NCBI GenBank assembly: GCA_964633715.1
Contig: CAZWHQ010000060.1
Coordinates: 1-19,908, forward strand
Source: JAUWVG01 sp964633715
GTDB lineage: Bacteria; Acidobacteriota; Aminicenantia; Aminicenantales; Aminicenantaceae
Reading direction: 5' to 3'
Length of the DNA stretch: 19,908 bases
Part shown: positions 1 to 7,552 of the stretch, piece by piece
Layout of the letters: the number at the start of each line of letters is the position of its first letter
Numbering within the stretch: position 1 is the stretch's first letter
Notes under the pieces: model-generated
What the model was told of the DNA's origin: nothing
Databases searched by the model: none
The model's input: the letters and a program-made list of their open reading frames with translations, nothing else
Program-made: the position numbers and the translations under genes

Positions 1-106
1 TGTTCAATTTAAAGAAGTTACAATGTGTTTTGAAAAATAATGGCGAAACTTAGGATTAAAAGTGATTTTAAAATAGGGATTTAAGGAAGAATTGGATGGT
101 GTGTCA
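1..106. other. Left-edge leader, possible end of an upstream gene
   Basis: This short AT-rich stretch precedes the first gene. Two forward frames are open from the edge: one stops at 38-40 after 12 codons, and one stops at 51-53 after 16 codons and would end in NNGET. Either could be the tail of an upstream gene, but the pieces are too short to assign. A purine-rich AAGGAAGA lies at 83-90. It is the best ribosome-binding candidate for the methyltransferase gene, although its spacing fits the GTG at 101 better than the ATG at 107. No clear promoter or terminator is visible. Confidence 0.3.
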
Positions 107-892
107 ATGAAAAAGAATTTGGACTTTCAAGGTGAGCGTTATGCAGATATCCCGGAATTCATTGCTCCAATTAATGAGAATCTCACTAGGTTGAATTTCT
201 TTATGAAAATGATTGATACATCGAATAAAAGGATTCTTTCTGATGGTTGTGGAACTGGCTACGAAATAGGCTATTTGGCAGAAAGGATAGAATTTGAAAA
301 AATCACAGCTGTAGATATATCTAAAAATGTAATTGATAATGCAAAAAGTCAACTTAGACATCCAAACATAGAGTTTCATGTGATGGATAGTACAAATCTT
401 GAGTTAGATGGTGACTCTTTTGACATTGTGCTGTCTCTTGAAGTACTAGAGCATATAAGAGACTATAGAAAGTACATTTCTGAAATTAGGCGGGTTCTTA
501 CACCATCAGGAATCCTCATTCTCTCTACACCAAACAGATTGTCTTTTTCAGGAGGTTGTGAAAAATCCATCAATAAATTTCATATCAAAGAATTTGATTA
601 TCAAGAGTTAAAAACACTTCTCTTGGAATATTTTTCAGAGGTAAATATTTTTGGACAGTATCTTAAAGATAAGAATAAGGAAGAGATGAGGAGGAAACAT
701 CTCAAGAAAAAACTAAAATATGGTTGGGTATATGATTGGGCGAGAAAGATAAAGATTCTAGTGAAGATCTATCGAAAAACCCTTAAAAAGAGAAAAATTA
801 ATTTAATAGGCGGTTCTAGTGTTAATGATTACTGTATTGACAAGGAAAACATGGAGAATTCAATATGGTTTATTACTATCTGTGAAAAATGA
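107..892 (+). CDS. SAM-dependent class I methyltransferase (Methyltransf_11-like)
   Basis: Predicted cytoplasmic methyltransferase of 261 aa that probably methylates a sugar or glycolipid intermediate of the polysaccharide. The SAM-binding motif I is seen as DGCGTGY near residues 46-52, followed by the acidic loop AVDIS and the motif DIVLSLEVLEHI near 106-117, a standard arrangement for the Methyltransf_11/UbiE-like fold. The C-terminal third is rich in Lys and Arg, which may favour membrane or substrate contact. I chose ATG 107; in-frame GTG 101 and TTG 92 are possible, and the purine-rich stretch at 83-90 is oddly spaced for all three. The stop overlaps the next start as ATGA at 889-892, implying translational coupling to the GT4 gene. 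The specific acceptor cannot be read from sequence. Family is secure; substrate and start are not. Confidence 0.85.
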   Translation: MKKNLDFQGERYADIPEFIAPINENLTRLNFFMKMIDTSNKRILSDGCGTGYEIGYLAERIEFEKITAVDISKNVIDNAKSQLRHPNIEFHVMDSTNLELDGDSFDIVLSLEVLEHIRDYRKYISEIRRVLTPSGILILSTPNRLSFSGGCEKSINKFHIKEFDYQELKTLLLEYFSEVNIFGQYLKDKNKEEMRRKHLKKKLKYGWVYDWARKIKILVKIYRKTLKKRKINLIGGSSVNDYCIDKENMENSIWFITICEK

Positions 893-2016
893 GACATAAC
901 AAGAGTATCCTCTTTATTATTTGGGCATTGGGTAATGGAGGAAGTGAAAAAATGCTCCTGAACCTGATGAATTGCACAAAACTAATTGGCTACAAAAAAA
1001 TCCTATATCTCTATAATAATATTATATTTAATTCTTATGAAAACCTAATAGAAGTCCCCCATATAAAATATGTTAGCCACGATAATAAAAAATTTAAATT
1101 TATTACTATATTGAATCGTTTGTTCACATTAGCAAAGATTGTAAAAAGAGAAAAAGTCAAAATTATATTTTCCTTTGCATCACAAGGTGCTCTCTTAGCT
1201 GTGGTTATTAAACTGTTACATCCTTTCAGAAAAATAAAAGTAATTGTCAGGCTTGGGACTGTATTTAATAATTTATTTTATTCTCCTAATGGGAACATTC
1301 TTAAAAGAAGAGCTTGGGAAAAGATTACTCTTTTCTTTACTTATAAATATGTGAACAAGATAGTGTGCATGACCCATTATATGCGGAATGTCCTCATTTC
1401 AAAATCTAAAAACTTACAAAATAAAATTGCAGTGATAAGAAACTATATTGATAAAGAGAAAGTTGAGGAGCTTGCCAAAGAAAAAATTGAGATCCCATAC
1501 AAATTTTTCATATCAGTGGGAAGACTGGAAAGAGAAAAAAATTACGAAGGTATAGTCGAAGCATTTAATTCGATTAAACATAAAACCAGACTAAATTATA
1601 TAATTCTTGGAGAAGGAAGATTGAGATCTGATATTCTGAATAAGATATCTGATTATTCCCTTCAAGAGAGGATTTTTCTGCTGGGCTTTAAAGAAAATCC
1701 TTATAAATATATTTCAAAGGCAGAAGGTTTACTGCTTTATTCAGATTTTGAAGGAATGCCAAATGTAGTCATCGAAGCGTTAATATGTAAAACCCCAGTT
1801 ATAGTCTCAGATTTCCCTGGTGTGGAAGATATTATTACGAATAAAATAAATGGAATTGTAGTAAAAAGAGACAATATAGAAGAACTAGCTGCATCAATGA
1901 AAAAACTAATTGATGATGATAAATATCGTGAGGGATTGGTTACAAATGGATATGAATCAGCACTTCATTTCACAACATCTATTCGTGAGTATGAACATTT
2001 GATGAATAAAATTTAG
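889..2016 (+). CDS. Glycosyltransferase family 4 (GT-B fold)
   Basis: Retaining glycosyltransferase of 375 aa that adds a sugar to the lipid-linked repeat unit on the cytoplasmic face of the membrane. The N-terminus has the Gly-rich acceptor-domain loop LGNGGSEK near residues 14-21. The C-terminal half carries the GT4 hallmarks: SVGRLEREKN near 209-218, ILGEGRLR near 239-246, and the E-x7-E motif from E288 to E296 (EGMPNVVIE), which contacts the nucleotide-sugar donor. Length is normal for the family. Its start codon overlaps the stop of the methyltransferase (ATGA), and it is followed after 6 bases by the next gene, so these belong to one transcription unit. It is strongly AT-rich (11 G+C in the 60 bases from 1081). 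The sugar transferred and the linkage cannot be deduced. Confidence 0.9.
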   Translation: MRHNKSILFIIWALGNGGSEKMLLNLMNCTKLIGYKKILYLYNNIIFNSYENLIEVPHIKYVSHDNKKFKFITILNRLFTLAKIVKREKVKIIFSFASQGALLAVVIKLLHPFRKIKVIVRLGTVFNNLFYSPNGNILKRRAWEKITLFFTYKYVNKIVCMTHYMRNVLISKSKNLQNKIAVIRNYIDKEKVEELAKEKIEIPYKFFISVGRLEREKNYEGIVEAFNSIKHKTRLNYIILGEGRLRSDILNKISDYSLQERIFLLGFKENPYKYISKAEGLLLYSDFEGMPNVVIEALICKTPVIVSDFPGVEDIITNKINGIVVKRDNIEELAASMKKLIDDDKYREGLVTNGYESALHFTTSIREYEHLMNKI

Positions 2017-2022
2017 TAGAAT

Positions 2023-3252
2023 ATGAATATAGGATTTTTTTATAAAACGCTCGAAGCTTATGACGCTCACATAAAGCCATTTATTGAAAAATCTCCAAAT
2101 GAGGACTTTAAATTTTATGTTTTTCATTTAAATCAAATTTATGCCCCAGAGTATCATAATACTGCTATTCACTGCCCAACGTTTGAATTAACTGGGAATC
2201 AGAAAATTGCACACACTCTAATAGCATGTGAATTAGATTTTTTGGTATTTTTCAACCCTGGCCATATTTATTCGTTATTTCTAATTGATTTATGCAAACA
2301 ATTATCCATTGTGCCCATTTATTTTCAGCATGGCATGTCGCTTGATTTGGCATCCTTTGACCTTAAATCTCTCAATCAAAATAAATCTTTCAGCCGAAAA
2401 ATAATATCATTGAAAAAGTATTTATTTTTTTATTTATCTATATGTGTCAACTTGTTTTTTTTCAAAAAAAGATGGCTTGTTTTAAAACACCTACTAACAA
2501 AAAGCTCATATTTGTTCACTCATATATTTAATAAAGACAAGATGTACAAATTGCCCAAATACGGATTAAAAGGCGTTCATTGTGACTATGCGTTTGTCTA
2601 TGGGAATAATGACAAGGATTATTTAATAAAAAGCATGAATATGAATCCAGAGAACATTATTATCTCAGGATATCCCTTTTTAAGTCCAACGATAAACAGA
2701 TTCTTGAAACGAAGTGAAAAGCGAGTTTTATACCTTACAAATCCATATAGAGCAACCGGCATATTACCGATTACTTTGGATGATGAAAGGGAATTTTATT
2801 TATCAATGTATAACCAAGTCAAAATGGCAGGCTACGAGTTAGATATAAAATTGCATCCAAAAGATGATTTAGAAATTATTCAGGGCTATTTTAAAGGATG
2901 TGATAATGTAAGGATTTACAAGGATAAAAATCTTGCTGACCTGACTCTAGCTGCAAGTGTAGTTATTAGCGATTTTTCTACTGCCCTATTTTATGCAATT
3001 AGGTATTATAAACCGATCATAATTCTTAAATCAGACTATTTTGAAAGTTATCCATTTGATTACACAAAACATGGAATTGGTATTAAATCAGAGTTGAATA
3101 ATATAAATATTGTAATAAAGGGAACTGAAACATTAGAGCCTGCGAGAAAAAATAATTATAAAAAATTCTTGACCAATTTTTTATTGGAGCAAGGTAATAA
3201 GAGTGCATATGATAGATTTTATTCGACATTGGTGAGGATAAAACAAAAATAA
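2023..3252 (+). CDS. Putative GT-B glycosyl/glycerophospho-transferase (CDP-glycerol or polysialyltransferase-like)
   Basis: Protein of 409 aa that I recognise only by general type. It has FQHG at 101-104, the loop VYGNNDKDYL near 192-201 and ISGYPF near 214-219. These are followed by a basic KLHPKDD at 276-282 and SDFSTALFYA near 316-325. The QHG, HP and SD-S/T elements occur in CDP-glycerol glycerophosphotransferases, polysialyltransferases and capsule-synthesis GT-B enzymes, where the His and Ser/Thr bind the nucleotide donor. There is no signal peptide. Residues 125-165 are hydrophobic and basic, which suggests membrane association. It may add a glycerol-phosphate, a sialic-acid-like sugar or another residue; the sequence does not decide. 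ATG 2023 follows the previous stop by 6 bases without a strong ribosome-binding site. Confidence 0.6.
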   Translation: MNIGFFYKTLEAYDAHIKPFIEKSPNEDFKFYVFHLNQIYAPEYHNTAIHCPTFELTGNQKIAHTLIACELDFLVFFNPGHIYSLFLIDLCKQLSIVPIYFQHGMSLDLASFDLKSLNQNKSFSRKIISLKKYLFFYLSICVNLFFFKKRWLVLKHLLTKSSYLFTHIFNKDKMYKLPKYGLKGVHCDYAFVYGNNDKDYLIKSMNMNPENIIISGYPFLSPTINRFLKRSEKRVLYLTNPYRATGILPITLDDEREFYLSMYNQVKMAGYELDIKLHPKDDLEIIQGYFKGCDNVRIYKDKNLADLTLAASVVISDFSTALFYAIRYYKPIIILKSDYFESYPFDYTKHGIGIKSELNNINIVIKGTETLEPARKNNYKKFLTNFLLEQGNKSAYDRFYSTLVRIKQK

Positions 3253-3262
3253 CAGGATAAAA

Positions 3263-4588
3263 ATGTCGTTTAGAAATTATATTTCGAAAAAAATTGTTTT
3301 GCCAACCAGTGACTTAATTCTCGGGCACAGTATATTAAAACATTTTAAGTTTCTACAAAGAAGCCAGAATTGGTCACGCAGAGAACTTGAGGATTTTCAA
3401 AATGAAAAATTAGCTTCACTTATAAGGCATTCTTATCATAATGTGCAATATTATCGGGAATTATTTGATAGCCGAGGTCTTAGACCTGCTGATATAAAAA
3501 CAAAAAAAGATTTAATAAAATTACCCATTATTAAAAAAGAGACAATCCGAGAAAATATAAGAAACGGAAAATTAATAGCCACAAACTTAAAAAAAAAGGA
3601 CATGATACTAAACAGTTCAAGTGGTTCTACTGGAAAGCCTCTTCAGTATTTCCTCACAAAACAATCATACAGCTTTAATATTGCCGCTAATTTAAGAGGT
3701 TGGTACAATATGGGATATAAACTCGGCGATAAATATTTAAAGCTGAGCTTCAATCCCCGGAAAAAAATAAAAAAAAAAGTTCAAGATTATCTCAATAATT
3801 GTCTCTACTTTCAAAGTGAAGGCATATCGGAGGATAGTAAAAAAGACATCGTATATTTTATATTAAATAATAGGCCCAAATTTATTCGCGGATACCCGGC
3901 TACTCTGAGCCTCATTGGCAATTACATTAATTCAAATCAAATAAATATTCCGGATGTTAATGCAATAAATACAACTGGAGATATACTGTTTCCTGAGATG
4001 AGGCGAATTATTGAAAGAGCTTTTGATTGTCCGGTTTTCGATTCATATTCTGGCGAGGGCGTAGCAAATATGTTTGAAGTTTCAAAAGATAAATATCTCG
4101 TTTCACATGAATATGCGATAACGGAATTATTAGACAACAATGGAAAAATAATTTCTGAAGGAGAGGGAGAGTTGATTACTACCGACTTATGGAATTATGC
4201 AAATCCATTTATTCGATATGCAGTTGAGGACATAGTTGTTGCATCTGACAAAAATCCAGAAAAATTCGGCTGGGAAGTAAATCAAATAAAGGGAAGATTA
4301 GTTGATATACTTGAGCTGTCAAATGGAAACATTCTAATCGTACATTTTTTTACAGGTTTTTTTGAATGGGAAAAATCAGTAGATCAATTTCAGGTTGTTC
4401 AAAAGGCTCCTGACAAAATCGAAGTCAGACTTATTGTAAATGCTTTCTATAATCAAGAAGAAGAAGAAAAGATAACCAAACGAATAAGGGATCATATTGG
4501 AGAAGGTATTGAACTGAGAATTCAACTTGTTGACAAAATCCCAATTACCAGAGCAGGAAAAAGAAGATTTATGCTAAAATCTTTCTAG
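3263..4588 (+). CDS. CapK/PaaK-like adenylate-forming enzyme
   Basis: Member (441 aa) of the phenylacetate-CoA ligase/CapK branch of the ANL superfamily, which activates a carboxylate as an acyl-adenylate. The phosphate-binding loop SSSGSTGKP is at 118-126, a YSGEG adenine-pocket motif at 262-266, and TTDLWNYANPFIRYAVED near 306-323 supplies the ribose-binding Asp. KGRLVDIL at 343-350 marks the hinge, and the C-terminal ITRAGKRRF contains a Lys in the usual catalytic region. PaaK relatives are common in capsule and O-antigen loci, where they are thought to activate or attach acyl or amino-acid groups to sugars; that role here is inference. An AGGA at 3254-3257 precedes ATG 3263 at workable spacing. 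No carrier protein is encoded nearby, so the acyl acceptor is unknown. Confidence 0.82.
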   Translation: MSFRNYISKKIVLPTSDLILGHSILKHFKFLQRSQNWSRRELEDFQNEKLASLIRHSYHNVQYYRELFDSRGLRPADIKTKKDLIKLPIIKKETIRENIRNGKLIATNLKKKDMILNSSSGSTGKPLQYFLTKQSYSFNIAANLRGWYNMGYKLGDKYLKLSFNPRKKIKKKVQDYLNNCLYFQSEGISEDSKKDIVYFILNNRPKFIRGYPATLSLIGNYINSNQINIPDVNAINTTGDILFPEMRRIIERAFDCPVFDSYSGEGVANMFEVSKDKYLVSHEYAITELLDNNGKIISEGEGELITTDLWNYANPFIRYAVEDIVVASDKNPEKFGWEVNQIKGRLVDILELSNGNILIVHFFTGFFEWEKSVDQFQVVQKAPDKIEVRLIVNAFYNQEEEEKITKRIRDHIGEGIELRIQLVDKIPITRAGKRRFMLKSF

Positions 4589-4768
4589 CTAAATCATGCT
4601 TATCCAGCGAATTGAATAAGAGATATTTCTTGAAATCTCCATATGATTCTGCAACGATATATCTTACTCATATAACGGCACTAAATACATTGAAGAAGTA
4701 ATTAATATTCAAAAATCAGCCAGATATTTTTTGTGCATGATATGTTTCTTTAAAAACAATATTTAACA
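4589..4768. other. AT-rich intergenic gap (180 bases)
   Basis: This gap lies between the CapK-like gene and the acetyltransferase gene. A forward frame is open for about 35 codons and ends at a TAA near 4700, but it has no suitable start and no recognisable motif, so I treat it as chance or a decayed remnant. I see no convincing terminator hairpin or promoter. Confidence 0.4.
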
Positions 4769-5257
4769 ATGAATAGCATATTTAAAATTTTCCTAATTCC
4801 CTTTAAAACATATAGAGCAGTAAAGGAATATCTCAAAAGAAAATACTATGCTCTAAATGGAGTTAGCATCGGAAGGAACACATTTATTTCACCTCAGGCT
4901 TATATTGACTCACATAAACCTGGAAAAATTGTCATCGGAAACAACTGTTTTATAACCCGAAACGTGATTATTCTTAACCACACAGATACAAAAAGAGGTG
5001 GTCCGATGGATATCTGGAAAGATATTGGAGGAAAAAGAGAATTTGGAGATGTCATTATTGGGAATAATGTTTTTATTGCTGTGAGCTCTGTAATCATGCC
5101 AGGTGTTACAATTGGAGACAACGCTATTGTCGGTGCACTGTCATTAGTCACCAAGGATGTTCCTCCAGGTACAATAGTAGCCGGATCCCCCGCAAAAATA
5201 ATTGGAAAGACAGAAGAACATGTGAAAGGGAAAATAGCGACATCAAATGGAATTTGA
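4769..5257 (+). CDS. Hexapeptide-repeat acyltransferase (WbbJ/NodL/LacA-like)
   Basis: Acetyltransferase of 162 aa with the left-handed beta-helix fold, probably O-acetylating a sugar of the repeat unit with acetyl-CoA. After a short basic N-terminus, hexapeptide repeats run from about residue 33 to 143 (for example VSIGRN, IVIGNN, VIIGNN, VTIGDN). The candidate catalytic His is H71 in ILNHTD. A loop of about 20 residues that interrupts the helix near 72-95 is typical of the family. The closing PAKIIG at 141-146 is the usual end of the CoA-binding coil. It lies 180 bases after the CapK-like gene with no clear ribosome-binding site. The acceptor sugar is not identifiable, but the fold is unmistakable. 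Confidence 0.9.
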   Translation: MNSIFKIFLIPFKTYRAVKEYLKRKYYALNGVSIGRNTFISPQAYIDSHKPGKIVIGNNCFITRNVIILNHTDTKRGGPMDIWKDIGGKREFGDVIIGNNVFIAVSSVIMPGVTIGDNAIVGALSLVTKDVPPGTIVAGSPAKIIGKTEEHVKGKIATSNGI

Positions 5258-5323
5258 TTTCCATTACTTTGATTAGACTTCATTGCAGCCTCTTTTAACA
5301 AAGTATAAAGTTTCACTCAGTAA

Positions 5324-6397
5324 ATGAAAATTTTTCTAGATATTGGTCATCCTGCTCATGTTCATTATTTTAAAAATTTTATACGATTAATGATGGAAAA
5401 AGGTCATCATTTTGCTATTACAGCGCGTGATAAAGAGTTTATACATCTTCTCCTAAAATATGAAGGCTTCAACTACTACAATCGAGGTCCTGGTAAAAAA
5501 AATTCAATTGGGAAATTCTTTTATATGTTTGCCGCAGATAAATTACTTTTCAAACAAGCAAAAAAATTCAAGCCCGATATTTTTCTTAGCTTTGCTTCTC
5601 CCTATGCCGCACAAGTATCGTGGATTTTCAAAAAACCACATATTGTTTTTGATGATACGGCACATGCAAAATTTAATCATCTCTTCTATCGTCCATTTTC
5701 AAATGCCTTTATTAATCCCACTTCTTTCAACAGAAACTTTGGGGAGAACCAGATAAAGTTTGATAGCTATATGGAACTATGTTATTTGCATCCTAATTAC
5801 TTTAAGGCTGACAATAATATTTTAAATGAACTAGGTGTTAGAAGGGATGAAAAATATGCTATTATCCGGTTTGTCTCGTGGGGAGCCCAACATGATATTG
5901 GACAATCAGGTCTCAATTATACGGAAAAAATAGAATTAGTTAGACAATTAGATGGCCATTGTAAAATTTTCATATCTTCAGAAGATCAACTTCCAGAAAA
6001 TTTAAACAAGTTCAGATTCAATCTAGAGCCTCAAAGGATGCATGATGCATTAGCTTTTGCTGATTTGTTTATTGGAGAAGGAGCAACGATGGCATCGGAA
6101 AGTGCATGTTTAGGGACACCGGCAATTTATGTCAACAGCCTAAAACTAGGATATGTTACAGAACAAGAAAAAAAATATGGTCTTGTCTTTCATTATAAAA
6201 ACTCCAAGGACTTAATTGAAAAAGCACGAGAACTGATAAAGACATCTGGATTAAAATCAATTTATAATGAAAAACGAAACAAGCTTATCAAAGAAAAAAT
6301 TGATCCTACAGCTTTTATGGTTTGGCTGATTAACAATTGGCCTAAAAGTTTTGACAAGATTAAAAAGGATCCTGAATATCAATACAGTATTAAATAG
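5324..6397 (+). CDS. DUF354 family protein, GT-B glycosyltransferase-like
   Basis: Protein of 357 aa matching DUF354, a family with a predicted GT-B fold related to UDP-GlcNAc 2-epimerase and MurG-type enzymes. It starts with MKIFLDIGHPAHVHYFKN, the typical opening of the family with paired His residues. The C-terminal domain has the donor-site motif GEGATMASESACLGTPAIY at 251-269, resembling the Gly/Glu-rich nucleotide-sugar loop of GT-B enzymes. No signal peptide or membrane segment is evident. DUF354 genes often sit in archaeal and bacterial polysaccharide loci; the activity is not settled as far as I know, and a glycosyltransferase or epimerase role is inference. The gene stands alone, 66 bases after the acetyltransferase and 237 before the next gene, at the right end of the AT-rich block. 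No ribosome-binding site is obvious. Confidence 0.85.
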   Translation: MKIFLDIGHPAHVHYFKNFIRLMMEKGHHFAITARDKEFIHLLLKYEGFNYYNRGPGKKNSIGKFFYMFAADKLLFKQAKKFKPDIFLSFASPYAAQVSWIFKKPHIVFDDTAHAKFNHLFYRPFSNAFINPTSFNRNFGENQIKFDSYMELCYLHPNYFKADNNILNELGVRRDEKYAIIRFVSWGAQHDIGQSGLNYTEKIELVRQLDGHCKIFISSEDQLPENLNKFRFNLEPQRMHDALAFADLFIGEGATMASESACLGTPAIYVNSLKLGYVTEQEKKYGLVFHYKNSKDLIEKARELIKTSGLKSIYNEKRNKLIKEKIDPTAFMVWLINNWPKSFDKIKKDPEYQYSIK

Positions 6398-6634
6398 ATC
6401 TTACGTACTATCTAAGAAAATATTTAGATTCTTTTTTTCAAGTGGTTTTGTTGATTATATTGAAAAAAATAAAGCTGAGTTCCAGAAATAGAGCATTTTC
6501 AATTTTGTTTTGATGGCATAGCGCCAATTCAACCATTCTCTAATCATAATCCGATTTTTTATTTGAAACCAATATGGAGGTATCTTATCTGAAGTCCATT
6601 TTCAATTATTTAAATTTAATATTAGAATAAATTT
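6398..6634. other. Intergenic junction between AT-rich and GC-richer halves
   Basis: This is the longest non-coding stretch in the window (237 bases). It separates genes at about 30% GC from genes at about 40-50%. A forward frame stays open from inside the DUF354 gene to a TAG near 6500 (reading ...GFVDYIEKNKAEFQK), but it lacks a start codon and a recognisable family. I see no insertion-sequence ends, tRNA or direct repeats. The last 40 bases before ATG 6635 are nearly all A and T, and they could hold the promoter of the downstream operon, although no clean -35/-10 pair can be named. Confidence 0.5.
6410..6438 (+). terminator. Weak intrinsic-terminator-like hairpin
   Basis: An inverted repeat ATCTAA (6410-6415) and TTAGAT (6424-6429) encloses an 8-base loop and is followed by seven consecutive T at 6432-6438. 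It starts 13 bases after the stop of the DUF354 gene, a sensible place to end the AT-rich operon. The stem is only 6 pairs with a single G-C pair, so it would be weak, and AT-rich DNA throws up such patterns by chance. Confidence 0.25.
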
Positions 6635-7552
6635 ATGAATACAAAGAATATCAAGAACTTGCATGATCTCTTATTTGCATTCGATAGTCTTTTTTATCTG
6701 GCTATCAACAAGCATAAAACAGAACTCATTATGGACAAGGATTGGGATAATCTTATTATCCTTGATGCCTGCCGGTTTGATATGTTTAAAGAAGTTAATG
6801 AGTTGGACGGGGAATTGAGGTATATCTATTCCAAAGGCTCTTCAACCGGACAATTTTTACAAGAAAATTTTAAGGAATTCACGTGTCTTGATACAGTCTA
6901 TGTGACAGGTAATCCCCTTGTGAATTATTTTGTTCCCCAATCTTTCCATAAGATAATCCCTGTCTGGAAAGAGGGATGGTATGAACCTTATCAAACCGTA
7001 CTTCCAGAGACAATGGTGGACTTTTCTACAAAAGCGATCCAACAACATCCAGATAAACGATTTATTTTTCATTTTATGCAGCCCCACTTCCCTTTCATAG
7101 GAGAGAAGACACGAGAACAAATTGGAGAACATGAAGGAATTAAATCTAGAGACTTAATTGAAGGGAAAAAAGTCAAACACACCCAGACTGTATGGCACTT
7201 ATTAAAGGCAGGCGTTTTGAATAGGGAGACAGTCTGGGATGCTTATGTCGATAATTTAGAAATCGTGCTGAAGGCCGTAAAAAAATTGCTTGAAGTCATG
7301 CCTGGGAAAACTGTCATTACATCCGATCACGCGAACTTGTTTGGTGAATGGTTGTGGCCTGTTCCTATTAAGGAATACGGGCATACAGGTGGAATTTATA
7401 AAAAAAGTATCATAAAAGTCCCGTGGTTTGTGATAGAAAAAGGAAACCGGCGGACAATCAAGAAGACAAAGCCGGACATTCCCTCCGAAAATCAGGATTT
7501 TAATGAAGAAGAATATAAAAAGAAACTGGAGGCTTTGGGATATCTATCATGA
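6635..7552 (+). CDS. Sulfatase / alkaline-phosphatase superfamily protein
   Basis: Protein of 305 aa with the metal-binding layout of the alkaline-phosphatase/sulfatase superfamily. NLIILDACRFD at 39-49 gives the first Asp ligand and the nucleophile position, MQPHFPF lies at 148-154, TSDHANLFGE at 229-238 is the second Asp-His metal site, and YGHTGG at 248-253 gives a third His. The C-terminus KKKLEALGYLS resembles the tail of many sulfatases. It is shorter than a classic sulfatase, has no signal peptide and lacks the C-x-P-x-R formylglycine motif, so a true arylsulfatase is unlikely. A phosphotransferase, phosphohydrolase or phosphopentomutase-like role on cytoplasmic sugar intermediates is possible. 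The stop overlaps the next start (ATGA at 7549-7552). The start has no ribosome-binding site. Superfamily good; function open. Confidence 0.75.
   Translation: MNTKNIKNLHDLLFAFDSLFYLAINKHKTELIMDKDWDNLIILDACRFDMFKEVNELDGELRYIYSKGSSTGQFLQENFKEFTCLDTVYVTGNPLVNYFVPQSFHKIIPVWKEGWYEPYQTVLPETMVDFSTKAIQQHPDKRFIFHFMQPHFPFIGEKTREQIGEHEGIKSRDLIEGKKVKHTQTVWHLLKAGVLNRETVWDAYVDNLEIVLKAVKKLLEVMPGKTVITSDHANLFGEWLWPVPIKEYGHTGGIYKKSIIKVPWFVIEKGNRRTIKKTKPDIPSENQDFNEEEYKKKLEALGYLS

Noticed and set aside
4591..4701. Short open frame between the CapK-like and acetyltransferase genes
   Set aside because: About 35 codons with no start and no motif. It could be a decayed gene end, but nothing supports that.
4900..5316. 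138-codon reverse-strand open frame opposite the acetyltransferase
   Set aside because: It is antisense to a clear hexapeptide-repeat gene, and its periodic Pro/Thr/Ile content simply mirrors those repeats.
6329..6500. Open forward frame overlapping the DUF354 end and reading into the junction (ends ...IEKNKAEFQK)
   Set aside because: It has no start codon or ribosome-binding site, is only about 55 codons, has no recognisable motif, and lies in AT-rich DNA partly inside another gene. A chance frame is more likely than a gene remnant.
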